Shown: positions 44,901 through 53,573, counted from the stretch's first letter. The stretch: DNA of 64,000 bases from Magnetococcales bacterium (GCA_015232395.1 JADFZT010000002.1:20249-84248), one strand, 5' to 3'. Translations and numbers: made by a program. The notes: generated from the sequence alone by a model not told the origin.

Positions 44901-46289
44901 ATGCCAGATTTTTCCCTCTCTGATCCCATAACCACCCGCGACCCCCTGATTGCCTGGCTGGAGTCGGGCTGCAAACCCAAAGCCCAATGGCGGGTGGGGA
45001 CCGAACATGAAAAATTCGGTTTCAACAAACGGGATCTGCGCCCGATACCCTATGAAGGCCCTTCCGGGGTGCGGGCGGTGTTGGAGGGGATGGCCGAGCG
45101 GTTTGGCTGGCAGCAGGTGCTTGAGGAGGGGCTCCCCATCGCCCTCACCAAAGGGGATGCCGCCATCACCCTGGAGCCGGGGGGGCAGCTGGAGCTGGCC
45201 GGAGCACCGGTGGACTCCATTCACCACACCCAAGAGGAGATCAACAGCCACCTGGGGGAGCTGGGGGTGGTTTGTCAGGGGCTTGATATCGCCTTTTTGG
45301 GGGTCGGGGTGCAACCCAAATCCACCTATGAAGAGATTCCCTGGATGCCCAAGGGGCGTTACCGGGTGATGCGGGAGTATCTGCCCAAAAAAGGCCGTTT
45401 GAGCCTGGAGATGATGACCCGGACCGCCACGGTCCAGGCCAATATGGATTTTTCCGACGAGCGGGACATGGGGGAAAAATTTCGCCTGGCCATGGCCCTG
45501 CAACCCCTGGTCACAGCGCTTTTTGCCAACTCACCCCTCACCAACGGTCAACCCAACGGTTTTCTCTCCTGGCGGGCGGAAATCTGGCGATTTACCGATC
45601 CGGATCGATGCGGCTGGCTCCCCTTTGTGTTTGAGGAAAATATGGGCTTTGAGGCCTATGCCGACTATGCGTTGGCTGCGCCGATGCTGTTTTGCTATCG
45701 GGGTGGGCAATATCAGGATGCCGGGGGGGTGCCTTTTGGGGAATTTTTGGCAGGACGTTTACCAGCTCTCCCGGGAGAGCGGCCCACATTGACCGATTGG
45801 ACGCTACACCTTTCCACCCTTTTTCCGGATGTTCGGCTCAAATCCTATCTGGAATTTCGGGGAGCGGATGCCGGTAACTCCGCCACTCTCTGCGCGCTGC
45901 CCGCTTTCTGGAAGGGGCTTTTGTATCATGGTGACTCCATGGGGGCTGCGTGGGAGTTGGTTTCGGGGTGGAGCCTGCTGGAGCGGGAGGAGATCCATCG
46001 GATGGTGCCCAAATTGGGGCTGAGGACGCCGGTTCCAGGGGGTATGACCCTCCGGGAGGTGGCACGCCAAGTGCTTAAATATGCCCGGGCCGGTCTTAAC
46101 ATGCACAATCGCCGCAATGCCGATGGCTGTGATGAGGCGGTTTTTCTCCAGACACTGGAGGAGACTGCCGAGAGTGGTGTCACACCGGCAGAGCGCTTGC
46201 TGGAGGCTTTTCATGGCCGCTGGCAAGGGCAGGTGGATCCCATTTTTCGGGAAGAGGAGTTTGACTCGTTCCTGGCTCAATGTAGCTAA
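44901..46289 (+). CDS. gshA: Glutamate-cysteine ligase (plant/alphaproteobacterial type)
   Basis: About 462 residues. The N-terminal GTEHEKFGFNK, GDAAITLEPGGQLELAGAP and GRYRVMREYLP stretches are diagnostic of the GCS2/plant-type ligases common in Alphaproteobacteria. TVQANMDFSDE, FRGADAG and NADGCDEAVFL continue the match. It makes gamma-glutamylcysteine from glutamate and cysteine, the first step of glutathione synthesis. I use ATG at 44901; 48 upstream residues in the open frame do not look like the family. gshB is not adjacent. Magnetosome-type genes begin 184 bases downstream on the same strand. Confidence 0.94.
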   Translation: MPDFSLSDPITTRDPLIAWLESGCKPKAQWRVGTEHEKFGFNKRDLRPIPYEGPSGVRAVLEGMAERFGWQQVLEEGLPIALTKGDAAITLEPGGQLELAGAPVDSIHHTQEEINSHLGELGVVCQGLDIAFLGVGVQPKSTYEEIPWMPKGRYRVMREYLPKKGRLSLEMMTRTATVQANMDFSDERDMGEKFRLAMALQPLVTALFANSPLTNGQPNGFLSWRAEIWRFTDPDRCGWLPFVFEENMGFEAYADYALAAPMLFCYRGGQYQDAGGVPFGEFLAGRLPALPGERPTLTDWTLHLSTLFPDVRLKSYLEFRGADAGNSATLCALPAFWKGLLYHGDSMGAAWELVSGWSLLEREEIHRMVPKLGLRTPVPGGMTLREVARQVLKYARAGLNMHNRRNADGCDEAVFLQTLEETAESGVTPAERLLEAFHGRWQGQVDPIFREEEFDSFLAQCS

Positions 46290-46472
46290 ACCCTTTTGAC
46301 TCAACAGCTCTTCGTTTGTAAATGAGAACGGTTTCGTGTTGAAAGCGAAAAAAAAGCCCCGGAATGATAGGGGGGGCACGAATACGTTGAAAAATCAGCC
46401 ACCAGTCACTATGATTGCCCAGGTCTTAAGCTATCAAGTGATTTGTTTTCAATCACCGGGAGTGCCATCTAT

Positions 46473-46787
46473 ATGGGAACGACTGTCATTACTACCCTGG
46501 CCGCCCAGGATTCGTTACAACTGACCGGACCGGGTTTGGTCAAACTGAAGACAGCCAACTCCGTAACGCTCTCCAAGGTCGGAGCCGCCAAGTCCGTGGC
46601 CATGGTCAAAGCCCAGACCGGGCTTCTCAACGGCGGTGCTGGCGTGGCGTTGACCACCCTTGGTCCCATCCTGGGGATGGCTGTGTTGACGGTAGGGCTA
46701 TATTGGCTGATCAAAGAAACCGCCGCACCCGATGCAGCGGTCCCCCCTGTGGCCGCCAAAACTATCGAAGAGCCTGCACAGAGTTGA
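46473..46787 (+). CDS. Small membrane protein of the mms6-like cluster
   Basis: 104 residues. Polar N-terminus with TGPGLVKLKTANSVTLSKVG, then a Gly/Ala/Leu-rich helix (LTTLGPILGMAVLTVGLYWL) and a C-terminal Pro/Ala/Glu tail. It aligns along its length with the protein at 9380-9646. GGGAG precedes the ATG. Its place two genes upstream of an MmsF-like gene and beside an Mms6-like gene suggests a magnetosome-membrane protein, perhaps related to MamD/MamG/Mms5-type LG-repeat proteins, though the match to any one of these is not exact by eye. Confidence 0.7.
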   Translation: MGTTVITTLAAQDSLQLTGPGLVKLKTANSVTLSKVGAAKSVAMVKAQTGLLNGGAGVALTTLGPILGMAVLTVGLYWLIKETAAPDAAVPPVAAKTIEEPAQS

Positions 46788-46899
46788 TGGTTGAAAAAAA
46801 GGCGGCCTTGACTGCCACATTTTCGTGGCCTGGTACATAACTAAAAACGTTTTTTTTTTTTTTGGTGGGAATGACTTTGATTATTCGGAGGCGCGTATC
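46788..46899. promoter_or_regulatory. Spacer with hairpin and T14 tract before the Mms6-like gene
   Basis: GCCACATTTTCGTGGC forms a short hairpin and TTGACT (46808-46813) could be a -35 element. A run of 14 T at 46850-46863 lies 36 bases before the Mms6-like ATG. Long homopolymers are prone to slippage and could tune expression. Promoter assignment is tentative. Confidence 0.35.
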
Positions 46900-47772
46900 A
46901 TGATTCCAAAAGCGGCTGGAGCAGCCAACAAGGCAGCGGGTGTACAGCTTCCCCCGGGCATGGGTCCCATTCCGCCGGGTGCTGAATGGGAGTTGCCGGA
47001 AGTAGCCAAGGCTGCAGCTGGTACCCCAGGTGCTGCTGGTCAGGGAGCCGGGGCCAAGGCGGCTGGTGGTAAAGGAGCCGCTGGCAAGGCAACTGGAGCG
47101 AAGGCTGCGGGTGCCAAGGGTGCCGCTGCCAAAGGAGCTGTTCCGGCAGCATTTCCGCCAGGTGTGGAATGGGAAGCACCGGAAGGGGCCAAAGCCGCTG
47201 CTGGTGCCAAAGCGGGCGGTGCCAAGGCGGGTGCAGCCAAAGCGGGCGGTGCTAAAGCGGGTGCAGCCAAAGCGGGTGCGGCCAAAGCGGGTGCGGCCAA
47301 AGCGGGGGGTGCCAAGGCGGGTGCAGCTGTGGCCCCCGGGGCTACCATGCCTGCCAATCTGCCCCCTGGTGCCGAATGGGAAGCGCCGGAAGTGGCCAAG
47401 GCCGCCGCAGGCAAGGCTGGCGGGGGTGGCAAGGCTGGCGCCATGGCCGCCAAAGGCAAGGCCGCGGGTAAAGGGGCTCTTATCACGGGGAATGGTACCG
47501 TCATGACCGGTAACGGTGGGGTGATGGCCGGCAATGGTGCTGCTGTTGCTGGTAAGGGTGCGGCAGCGACCAAAACAGCCGCTGCCACCAAGGCCGCTGC
47601 AACGGGAACTGGAGCCGCAGCCAAAACCGCAGCGACAGGTGGAGCGGTCTGGTCCGGTAAAAGTGGGCTGGGTTTGGGGTTGGGTTCTGCCATGGCACCG
47701 GTGGCTGTGGTGGGGCTTCTGGCTGCCTTGGGGGTTGGAATCTACAGCTACCTGAACAGCAACAAAGAATAA
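46900..47772 (+). CDS. Mms6-like magnetosome protein with long Ala/Lys/Gly repeat N-terminus
   Basis: 290 residues. Three copies of PPGxEWExPExAKAAAG (starting near residues 24, 84 and 155) alternate with Ala-Gly-Lys repeats of the type AKAGAAKAGGAK. An NGTVMTGNGGVMAGNG stretch comes next. The last ~45 residues are GGAVWSGKSGLGLGLG followed by a helix and YSYLNSNKE. This copies the Mms6 module GGTIWTGKGLGLGLGLG plus helix of Magnetospirillum. Mms6 is a magnetosome-membrane protein that shapes magnetite crystals. The acidic C-terminal tail of Mms6 that binds iron is missing here. CGGAGG precedes ATG at 46900. The next gene, MmsF-like, starts 90 bases downstream. Confidence 0.8.
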   Translation: MIPKAAGAANKAAGVQLPPGMGPIPPGAEWELPEVAKAAAGTPGAAGQGAGAKAAGGKGAAGKATGAKAAGAKGAAAKGAVPAAFPPGVEWEAPEGAKAAAGAKAGGAKAGAAKAGGAKAGAAKAGAAKAGAAKAGGAKAGAAVAPGATMPANLPPGAEWEAPEVAKAAAGKAGGGGKAGAMAAKGKAAGKGALITGNGTVMTGNGGVMAGNGAAVAGKGAAATKTAAATKAAATGTGAAAKTAATGGAVWSGKSGLGLGLGSAMAPVAVVGLLAALGVGIYSYLNSNKE

Positions 47773-47862
47773 TAAAAATCAAACGGAAACGTCGGGGGGG
47801 GTTTCTGATCGGTTGGTAACCATAAAAGCTCAATATAAACACTGGTGGGTGGGGATAAAATA

Positions 47863-48183
47863 ATGGCGCAATCACTGAAAAGAAAAAAAGGCGCAAGAGG
47901 GCAAATTCTGGCACTCTTCAGCTATCTCAGCATTCTCTGTCTCGTTCCATTGATGTTCCATCGGGATGACGAATACATCTATTTCCATGCGCGCCAGGGG
48001 TTGGTGCTCTGGATCTGGGGGGTGCTCGCCATCTTTGGGCTCTACCTGCCGGTGGTGGGAGGCTTCTTTTTCAGCGTTTCAGTGGTACTCATCAGCGTGG
48101 TCTCTCTGATCGGCGTGGTTTCAGTGCTCCTCGGCAAGGCATGGCGTCTGCCTGGCCTGAGCCTGGTGGCGGATCAACTCTGA
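47863..48183 (+). CDS. mmsF: MmsF/MamF-type magnetosome membrane protein
   Basis: 106 residues with three helices. The family core is plain: LFSYLSILCLVPLMFHRDDE, then YFHARQGLVLWIWGVLAIFG and the ending GKAWRLPGLSLVADQL, which match MmsF and MamF of Magnetospirillum motif by motif. In those organisms MmsF controls magnetite crystal size and shape and works with Mms6. The family also relates to DUF4870 proteins of non-magnetic bacteria, but context (Mms6-like gene just upstream) favours the magnetosome assignment. The gene ends 57 bases before a strong terminator. Confidence 0.88.
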   Translation: MAQSLKRKKGARGQILALFSYLSILCLVPLMFHRDDEYIYFHARQGLVLWIWGVLAIFGLYLPVVGGFFFSVSVVLISVVSLIGVVSVLLGKAWRLPGLSLVADQL

Positions 48184-48240
48184 TTCCAGCGCCCTCTTCC
48201 GGTGGATGATGAATCGGGAAGAAGGGTTGAATTTGGATCC

Positions 48241-48281
48241 AAAAAAGGCTTGGTGGCGTTTTGCGCCCCAAGCCTTTTTTT
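48241..48281 (+). terminator. Rho-independent terminator of the mms6-like cluster
   Basis: Stem AGGCTTGG (48246-48253) / CCAAGCCT (48268-48275), extended by A-run/T-run pairing, followed by seven T. It closes the three-gene cluster that begins at 46473. Confidence 0.92.
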
Positions 48282-48360
48282 CGTTATATCGCCTTTCATC
48301 TAATATGAATTTTGGTTCAAACGATGAACTTAAGGCCATCGTTTGAGCTTCATTCAAAAC

Positions 48361-48492
48361 CGAAAAATCTGCCACAGAGAGCACAAAGGCCACAGAGGAA
48401 AAGCATGAAAAACAGCTGAATATTCCGACCACTACCGGGCACGGGTTTTGGCTGGATTTTGGTGTTCTCTGCGTCCTCTGTGGCTAACCGTT
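48361..48492. repeat. Dispersed-repeat-like block with inverted CCACAGAG ends
   Basis: The left end reads GCCACAGAGAGCACAAAG, and the right end reads GTTCTCTGCGTCCTCTGTGGC, its imperfect reverse complement. No coding potential. Such 'cacagag' blocks occur as repeats in many genomes; copy number here cannot be told from one window. Confidence 0.5.
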
Positions 48493-48620
48493 TTTTTGTT
48501 CGACTCATCTGTTGCGCTGGAATTGGTCTAAATGGTACCTGCAATCCCGCTTTGCCGTCCTGATCCCTTGGGCGTGTGTCCCATTTTCAAATGGGAAGGC
48601 CATAGCCTTTTCAAGGGGAC

Positions 48621-50639
48621 TTAATTTTTGTATCGGCGAATCATGACCGATTTGATGATCCCCTGTTTTTTGGCAACATCTCCCCCTTGATTGGCGCTCT
48701 CCTGGCTGTCAAACGGCCCTCCGTAGAGGCAACTCATGGGGGTGCCTTTGACCGAAACCGATTTTTTATAGGCGGGCACTTCCAGGCCCATGAGTTTGGT
48801 CAGCTTTTCGTCGGCAAACTCCGGGGTGGAAAAGCAGCCCATGGGCACAAAAAAACCGGTCTTGACCCCAAGAGCCACCGTGCTTGTGGCTGCTGGAGAG
48901 GGGGGCGTGGTGACCTTGGAAACCGCTCCGGTGGTCGTCCCTTTGGTTCTGTTTTGCCTGGTTGATGGGGCCGTAGCGGTTGTGGTGAGGGGAATTTTGG
49001 GAGAGGTCGATTTTTGGCTGACCGTCGTGGAGGAGCCGGGGGGGATGGCTGGCTGCTTTGATCCGTTGCGGACACTTTTGGATGGTGTTTGATCGGCTGC
49101 TTTTCCCTTGGTCCCGGGGAGTTTATTGGCCTGAGGGATGGCTTTCCCGGCGGTAGGGGAGGGCCAGCCTACCAAGGGAGGCTCTGTGGCATAGTTGATG
49201 GTGGGTTTTGGTTTGGCTTGGGCTGTTTTGCTCTGTTTTTCCTGGCTGGGGGCGGCTGTTGGTGAGGGCCAACCGACCAGAGGGGGCTCTTGGGTATAGT
49301 TGATGTCCGGTTTTTTTTGGGCTGGATTAGCTTTGTTTTTTTTAGCTTTTTTTTCTTCGCCGGGGGCGGTTGTCGGTGAGGTCCAGCCCACCAGGGGAGG
49401 CTCTTGGGTCAAGCTGTTGGAGGGGGTGCTGACGGCGCTTTGTTGAATCTCCAAGGTGGACCCGGAAAGTGCTGCGGCCATCTGGGTGTTGCTTTTCTCG
49501 GGTTTAGGGAAGGGTGTGGGGCTTTCAAGCCAGCGGATCAGCCCGGCACCATCGTCCCGAAAGTGGTTTTCAGCGATATGTCTGCTCTGAAGGAGGAGGG
49601 GGGCAGCCTCTTGGGGGCGGTTGTTTTTTTGCAACAGCCCACCCAGACTCATCAAAACCCGGGCTTTTTGGAGGTCGTTGGCAACCAACCGGCGGTTTTC
49701 CACCTCCAGGGCCTCGCTCAGAGCGCTGGCAGCCTGATTTGATTTGTCCTGGGCCATATAAGCCGCTGCCAGATCATATTGCATTTTCCCCCAACGTTGC
49801 AGCTCTGGATGGGGTTGGGCTTTTTGGATGGTGAGGGCTCGTTGCAGGTGGGGCAGGGCCTTGCTGTAGCGTTTTTGACCCATGTGAAACCGTCCCAGAT
49901 CGTGGAGGGATTGGGCGACCAGGGGGTGGTTGCGTCCATGGGCTTTTTCCCGGATCGTCAGGGTCTTTTTAAAATAGGATCCGGCCCGGTAGATCTCTCC
50001 CCTTGCCAGATAGCGTTCGGCCAGGAGTTTGCTCCCCAGGGCGACCTCCTCCAGCTCTCTATCCAGATGGCGTTCCAGAATGGGCAGTGCCGACTGCAAA
50101 AGGGTGATTACCTTGGTGTGGGCCCGGGGGTCGGTCTGTAAATCAAGGGCCTGATGAAGGTGGGTTCGGGCCAGCTCCCGGTTGAACAGGGTTACCAGCC
50201 GATGATGGGCACCGAGTGTTGGTTTTAACCAACCGAGAAGATGTTTAAGCTGTTGTTCAACAAGGCCATAACGCCCTTTTTGGATGTCGATCCGGACCAG
50301 TTTCAGTCGGGTGTCCATCGCCTTGGGGTCGGTTTTGGCGTAGTGGCGTTCCTGAATGTTCAGCGCTTGTTGCAAGAGGGGCTCGGCCATGGATGGGCGG
50401 TCCAGGGTCAGATAAAGGTCAGCCAGCGCCAGCAGCGGGGCCAGGGTTTCCAGGTGACGGGGCCCCAGGGTGCGATGGGCTTGTCGCACTTTTTCCCATG
50501 CCCGGTTGAGTTGGGCCTGGTTCTTTTCAGTGGAGGGGGGAAGCTGATCGGCAGTGATGCCCAGGGGAGGCTGAAGGAAGAGCCCCGTCAGCAGGCCAAT
50601 CAGGATCAAAAGGGAGATGGGGAGGGCTGGGCTGGTCAT
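48621..50639 (-). CDS. TPR protein with EPPLVGW repeats and a C-terminal SPOR domain
   Basis: 672 residues. After a signal peptide (LLILIGLLTGLFL) about seven TPR units cover residues 45-370 (EPLLQQALNIQERHY, ALPHLQRALTIQKA). A low-complexity Pro/Thr/Lys region follows with three copies of EPPLVGWxSPT (near residues 413, 448 and 481). The last ~75 residues form a SPOR domain (TGFFVPMGCFSTPEFADEKL...YGGPFDSQESA), which binds denuded septal peptidoglycan. The layout suggests a periplasmic scaffold near the division site. The repeat is not one I know. Confidence 0.8.
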   Translation of the reverse strand: MTSPALPISLLILIGLLTGLFLQPPLGITADQLPPSTEKNQAQLNRAWEKVRQAHRTLGPRHLETLAPLLALADLYLTLDRPSMAEPLLQQALNIQERHYAKTDPKAMDTRLKLVRIDIQKGRYGLVEQQLKHLLGWLKPTLGAHHRLVTLFNRELARTHLHQALDLQTDPRAHTKVITLLQSALPILERHLDRELEEVALGSKLLAERYLARGEIYRAGSYFKKTLTIREKAHGRNHPLVAQSLHDLGRFHMGQKRYSKALPHLQRALTIQKAQPHPELQRWGKMQYDLAAAYMAQDKSNQAASALSEALEVENRRLVANDLQKARVLMSLGGLLQKNNRPQEAAPLLLQSRHIAENHFRDDGAGLIRWLESPTPFPKPEKSNTQMAAALSGSTLEIQQSAVSTPSNSLTQEPPLVGWTSPTTAPGEEKKAKKNKANPAQKKPDINYTQEPPLVGWPSPTAAPSQEKQSKTAQAKPKPTINYATEPPLVGWPSPTAGKAIPQANKLPGTKGKAADQTPSKSVRNGSKQPAIPPGSSTTVSQKSTSPKIPLTTTATAPSTRQNRTKGTTTGAVSKVTTPPSPAATSTVALGVKTGFFVPMGCFSTPEFADEKLTKLMGLEVPAYKKSVSVKGTPMSCLYGGPFDSQESANQGGDVAKKQGIIKSVMIRRYKN

Positions 50640-51200
50640 TTATGTGCAGGTGTCGGTGTTGTGTGTCAGTTGAGGCAGGCGGAAAAAAAGCGCGAAAATA
50701 TCCGCTGCACAGGGCTTGTTGCAACAGGCTCATCAGAGAGAATCAGACGGCTGTTTTTATCCGCTGAGAGGGGGAAGAAATGCACCTTGAAGTCGGAAAA
50801 AAAGGCCCTCCTCCCTTTTTTTCCAATGATGCCCAAATGCCACTTATTCTACCATTGCCAAGGCTGGGTGGACAACTTGACATGCTTGGCTGTTTTTAAC
50901 AATATACGGAACTACCCATAGAAGAGAGAGTTGGGCGCATTTGTCTCTTGAATCGCTCCTGGCTAACGGTTTTTTCAGGGTGGGTGTGACAGTTTTTGAG
51001 GGGGTGGGGCGTTCCACTTCTGAAATAGGGGGCTTTGGGTGGTTTGACGGCGCTGTCGTTTTTGGGCTTTCCAGACCACGCAACCTTTTGGATGGCGGCC
51101 AACGCCATCTGTTTCGATTGGGAACCCTCTGTTCGATCAGGAGGAGCCCCTCTCCGGAGTCCATTTTATATATCAACGCCATTTCGAACAGGTATAGGTC
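50640..51200. other. Divergent promoter region without a gene
   Basis: 560 bases between the TPR-SPOR gene and the Sel1 gene. Several frames are open, but none has a ribosome site or family resemblance. I see nothing further that I can support. Confidence 0.4.
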
Positions 51201-52040
51201 ATGGCGGATCCAAGCCATTTATATTTTTCAAAGCGTTTACGTATCGGGCAGCCAGCCTGGAAACGGGGCACGGACATGGCCAGGGAAAGCAAAGGGAAGT
51301 CACTCATCAAGATCACCCCCCACTGGTTGGCGCGTTTGTATGACGGGAAAGCAGGCGCGGTTTTGCTGCTGCTGGTCTCTCTGTTTTTTCCCTTCCATAA
51401 CGTAAATGCCGAAAGCTACGCCCTGGAACTCTTCCAGGAGGTGGCGGAAAAAGGGGATGCCAGGGCTCAATCCATCCTCGGTTCCCTGTACTACTACGGT
51501 GTCGGCCTACCCCAGAGTGAAGCCAAAGCCTTTCAATGGTATCGGGCTGCAGCAGAGGGGGGGGAGGGGCTCGCCCAGTTTAATCTTGGGGTGATGTACT
51601 ATAACGGTGAAGGTACCAACCGAAATCGCTACGAAGCCCTGAAATGGTTTCATAAGGTTTCCGACCAGGGCATGCAACTGGATGAGACAGTCCCCGACGT
51701 GGTGAGTTGGGCACAGCTCAAACTGGGTTTCATGTATCACGACGGCAAGGTAACAGCTCCCAACGATGTGGAGGCCCTCTACTGGTTTCGCCGGGCTGCT
51801 GATCGAGGGGTTCCCCTGGCCCAATACATGTTGGGGCAGATGTTCCACAAAGGACGTGGTGCCCCTCAGGATGCTGTCAGGGCTTTCATGTGGTACGAAC
51901 TGGCAACCCTTTCCGGAAATAAAGAGGCCAAGCAGGGGCGCAGCCAAATATTGGATCAACTAACGCCTGGCCAGATCGACCAAGGGCGGCAGATGACCGA
52001 AGAGTGGTACCGCAATACCGGCAACAAACGGGTCAACTGA
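51201..52040 (+). CDS. Sel1-repeat protein
   Basis: 279 residues from ATG at 51201 (an internal ATG at 51276 would give 254). A hydrophobic segment (AVLLLLVSLFFPFHNVNA) near residue 55-75 is a likely signal or anchor. It is followed by four or five Sel1-like repeats (ARAQSILGSLYYYGVGLPQSE, AQFNLGVMYYNGEG, AQLKLGFMYHDGKV, AQYMLGQMFHKGRG). Such repeats form helical scaffolds for protein binding, here in the periplasm. It is flanked by an inverted-repeat element downstream. Confidence 0.85.
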   Translation: MADPSHLYFSKRLRIGQPAWKRGTDMARESKGKSLIKITPHWLARLYDGKAGAVLLLLVSLFFPFHNVNAESYALELFQEVAEKGDARAQSILGSLYYYGVGLPQSEAKAFQWYRAAAEGGEGLAQFNLGVMYYNGEGTNRNRYEALKWFHKVSDQGMQLDETVPDVVSWAQLKLGFMYHDGKVTAPNDVEALYWFRRAADRGVPLAQYMLGQMFHKGRGAPQDAVRAFMWYELATLSGNKEAKQGRSQILDQLTPGQIDQGRQMTEEWYRNTGNKRVN

Positions 52041-52047
52041 CTCTTGC

Positions 52048-52256
52048 TTTAGGGCCTGTTAACACTTGAGGCGAAGATCGTGTTTTTGCATAAAAAGGTA
52101 TCAGGCAAGGCTTGAGGAACGCCGTTTGGTGACTCCAAACAAGTGACGAAAACGCAGCATGATGCCTTTTTAGGCAAAACCCGAAGGGCAGGAGGCCATT
52201 TGTTCCTAAAAATGGTCTCCTGCGCGACTTTGAATCAAGTGTTGACAGGCCCTAAA
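52048..52256. repeat. 209-bp inverted-repeat element
   Basis: Ends of 22 bp differ at one base (left end TTTAGGGCCTGTTAACAC, 52048-52069; right end its complement, 52235-52256). An inner hairpin pairs AGGAGGCCATTT with AAAATGGTCTCCT. No coding potential and no clear target duplication. It is probably a non-autonomous dispersed element. Confidence 0.8.
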
Positions 52257-52397
52257 TCCGGTCCCCCGGAATATTTCGATCCCAAACTCTTATAAGTCCA
52301 GGTGATCGTGAATGGTTGGATCGGTTACAGCCTGACCTCTGGGAAGGTCGGGGTTCCAGATGTTTTGTCGAGGATACCTTTGGGAGGGGAGATCGTC

Positions 52398-52595
52398 ATG
52401 GGCAAAGATAAACAGAAGGATCAAAAGAAGAAAGATAACCCCTGGAAAAACAATGATTCTGAGGTAGAGATTGCGGTCGAAACCCAATCGGTCCAGGTGG
52501 AAAACCTGCTACCCGGCGTGGTCAATTTGCTGGGTGACATGGTGGGGGGAGTGGTGAATATGACCAAGAGTACCCTCAAGAGGATGGGTGTGTAG
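52398..52595 (+). CDS. Small Lys-rich protein with an amphipathic helix
   Basis: 65 residues from ATG at 52398, preceded by GGGAGGGGA. The N-terminus is lysine-rich (KDKQKDQKKKDNPWK), the middle acidic, and the end a Val/Gly helix (LLPGVVNLLGDMVGGVVNM) that could lie on a membrane. I do not recognise it. It stands alone between the inverted-repeat element and the SPOR-domain gene. Confidence 0.5.
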   Translation: MGKDKQKDQKKKDNPWKNNDSEVEIAVETQSVQVENLLPGVVNLLGDMVGGVVNMTKSTLKRMGV

Positions 52596-52802
52596 GGATC
52601 AGGGCTTTTTTCTCGCCCGGGCTATTTTGAACGGGAGCCCATTGCGGTTTCCTTCGAGTTGTTTTTTTTGAGCTATCCCAGGGGAGTGTTCGCTTCTCTT
52701 CACATTGCAGTGGTGACTGTCCGAGCAGATTTCCCACTGTTGGAAATCCCTTCGGCATGACATTTACAGGGTCTTTCCCAAGCTTGAAAAAGGCGTTCTG
52801 GC

Positions 52803-53573
52803 ATGATGGCAAGAGGCTTGAAACCGAAAGCCAATACCCACATGAATCTTCAGGAATACCGAAGGCATCGGAAACTGCTCAGGAGAAAACGCCTGGAAAA
52901 GCTGTTTTTCAGTGGTCTGGCGGGATTGGTGGCTGTGGTGTTTTTTTCCTGGCAGCCGGATGTTCCTGCCACTTCTTCGCCTGCAACCCCTCTGGACCTG
53001 ACTGAAACCAACCCGGTAGAGAGCACGGAACCAACTTCAGCAGTCGCTGTGACGTCGCCAGCGCTCACCAGGGGTGAAACCGGAGCCACTCAATATTCGA
53101 CAACAGCCCGTGCTGCCTCTCCTGCCAAACCGGTAACAGCCCCCAGTCAAGGCATCAAACGCCAACCAGCGGTCAGCCAAAGAGCGCAGCGGCAGACGCG
53201 ACCAGCTCCTTCAGCCCCTGTCGTTTCTTCCGCTTCCATGTCTTTTAGTGAAATCAACGTGATCCCGGGATTTCCTCCCATCGCCACAGGCCGCTACCTG
53301 ATCCTGGCCGGTTCTTTCGGTAACACCCGGGACGCCGGGCGTAAATTGGCACAACTCACCGCCCAGGGGGTTCCCGCCCACATGCAGGAATCCCGGGGGA
53401 TGGTGCATGTCAAGGTAGGGCCGTTTCAGCGGGAAGAGGAAGCCAACCAGGCGACCGTGCTGATCCGCAACCAGACCAGCAGTGATGTCCGCTATATCCA
53501 TTCCAAATATAACTGGTGCGTGGCCGATTCCGGTAAAGGGGATGGTGTGCGGATGGTGAGTCGCTGTTCCTGA
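52803..53573 (+). CDS. Membrane-anchored SPOR-domain protein
   Basis: 256 residues. A basic N-terminus (RRHRKLLRRKRLEKL) and one helix (FFSGLAGLVAVVFFSW) put the rest in the periplasm. A Pro/Ala/Thr linker (about 55-150) leads to a SPOR domain (about 160-240; GRYLILAGSFGNTRDAGRKLAQL, VKVGPFQREEEA). It should bind septal peptidoglycan and act in division or envelope maintenance. The start could also be ATG at 52842 (MNLQEYRR). Confidence 0.85.
   Translation: MMARGLKPKANTHMNLQEYRRHRKLLRRKRLEKLFFSGLAGLVAVVFFSWQPDVPATSSPATPLDLTETNPVESTEPTSAVAVTSPALTRGETGATQYSTTARAASPAKPVTAPSQGIKRQPAVSQRAQRQTRPAPSAPVVSSASMSFSEINVIPGFPPIATGRYLILAGSFGNTRDAGRKLAQLTAQGVPAHMQESRGMVHVKVGPFQREEEANQATVLIRNQTSSDVRYIHSKYNWCVADSGKGDGVRMVSRCS

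Noticed and set aside
46900-47772. Histone H1-like Lys/Ala-rich DNA-binding protein
   Set aside because: The Ala/Lys/Gly repeats look similar, but the EWE units, the Gly-rich stretch and the Mms6-type membrane module at the end do not fit.
48361-48492. CRISPR-like repeat block
   Set aside because: Only two imperfect inverted copies, no regularly spaced direct repeats and no cas genes.
50844-51218. 124-codon minus-strand frame in the divergent promoter region
   Set aside because: Low-complexity Pro/Arg mix without ribosome site, lying where two promoters are expected.
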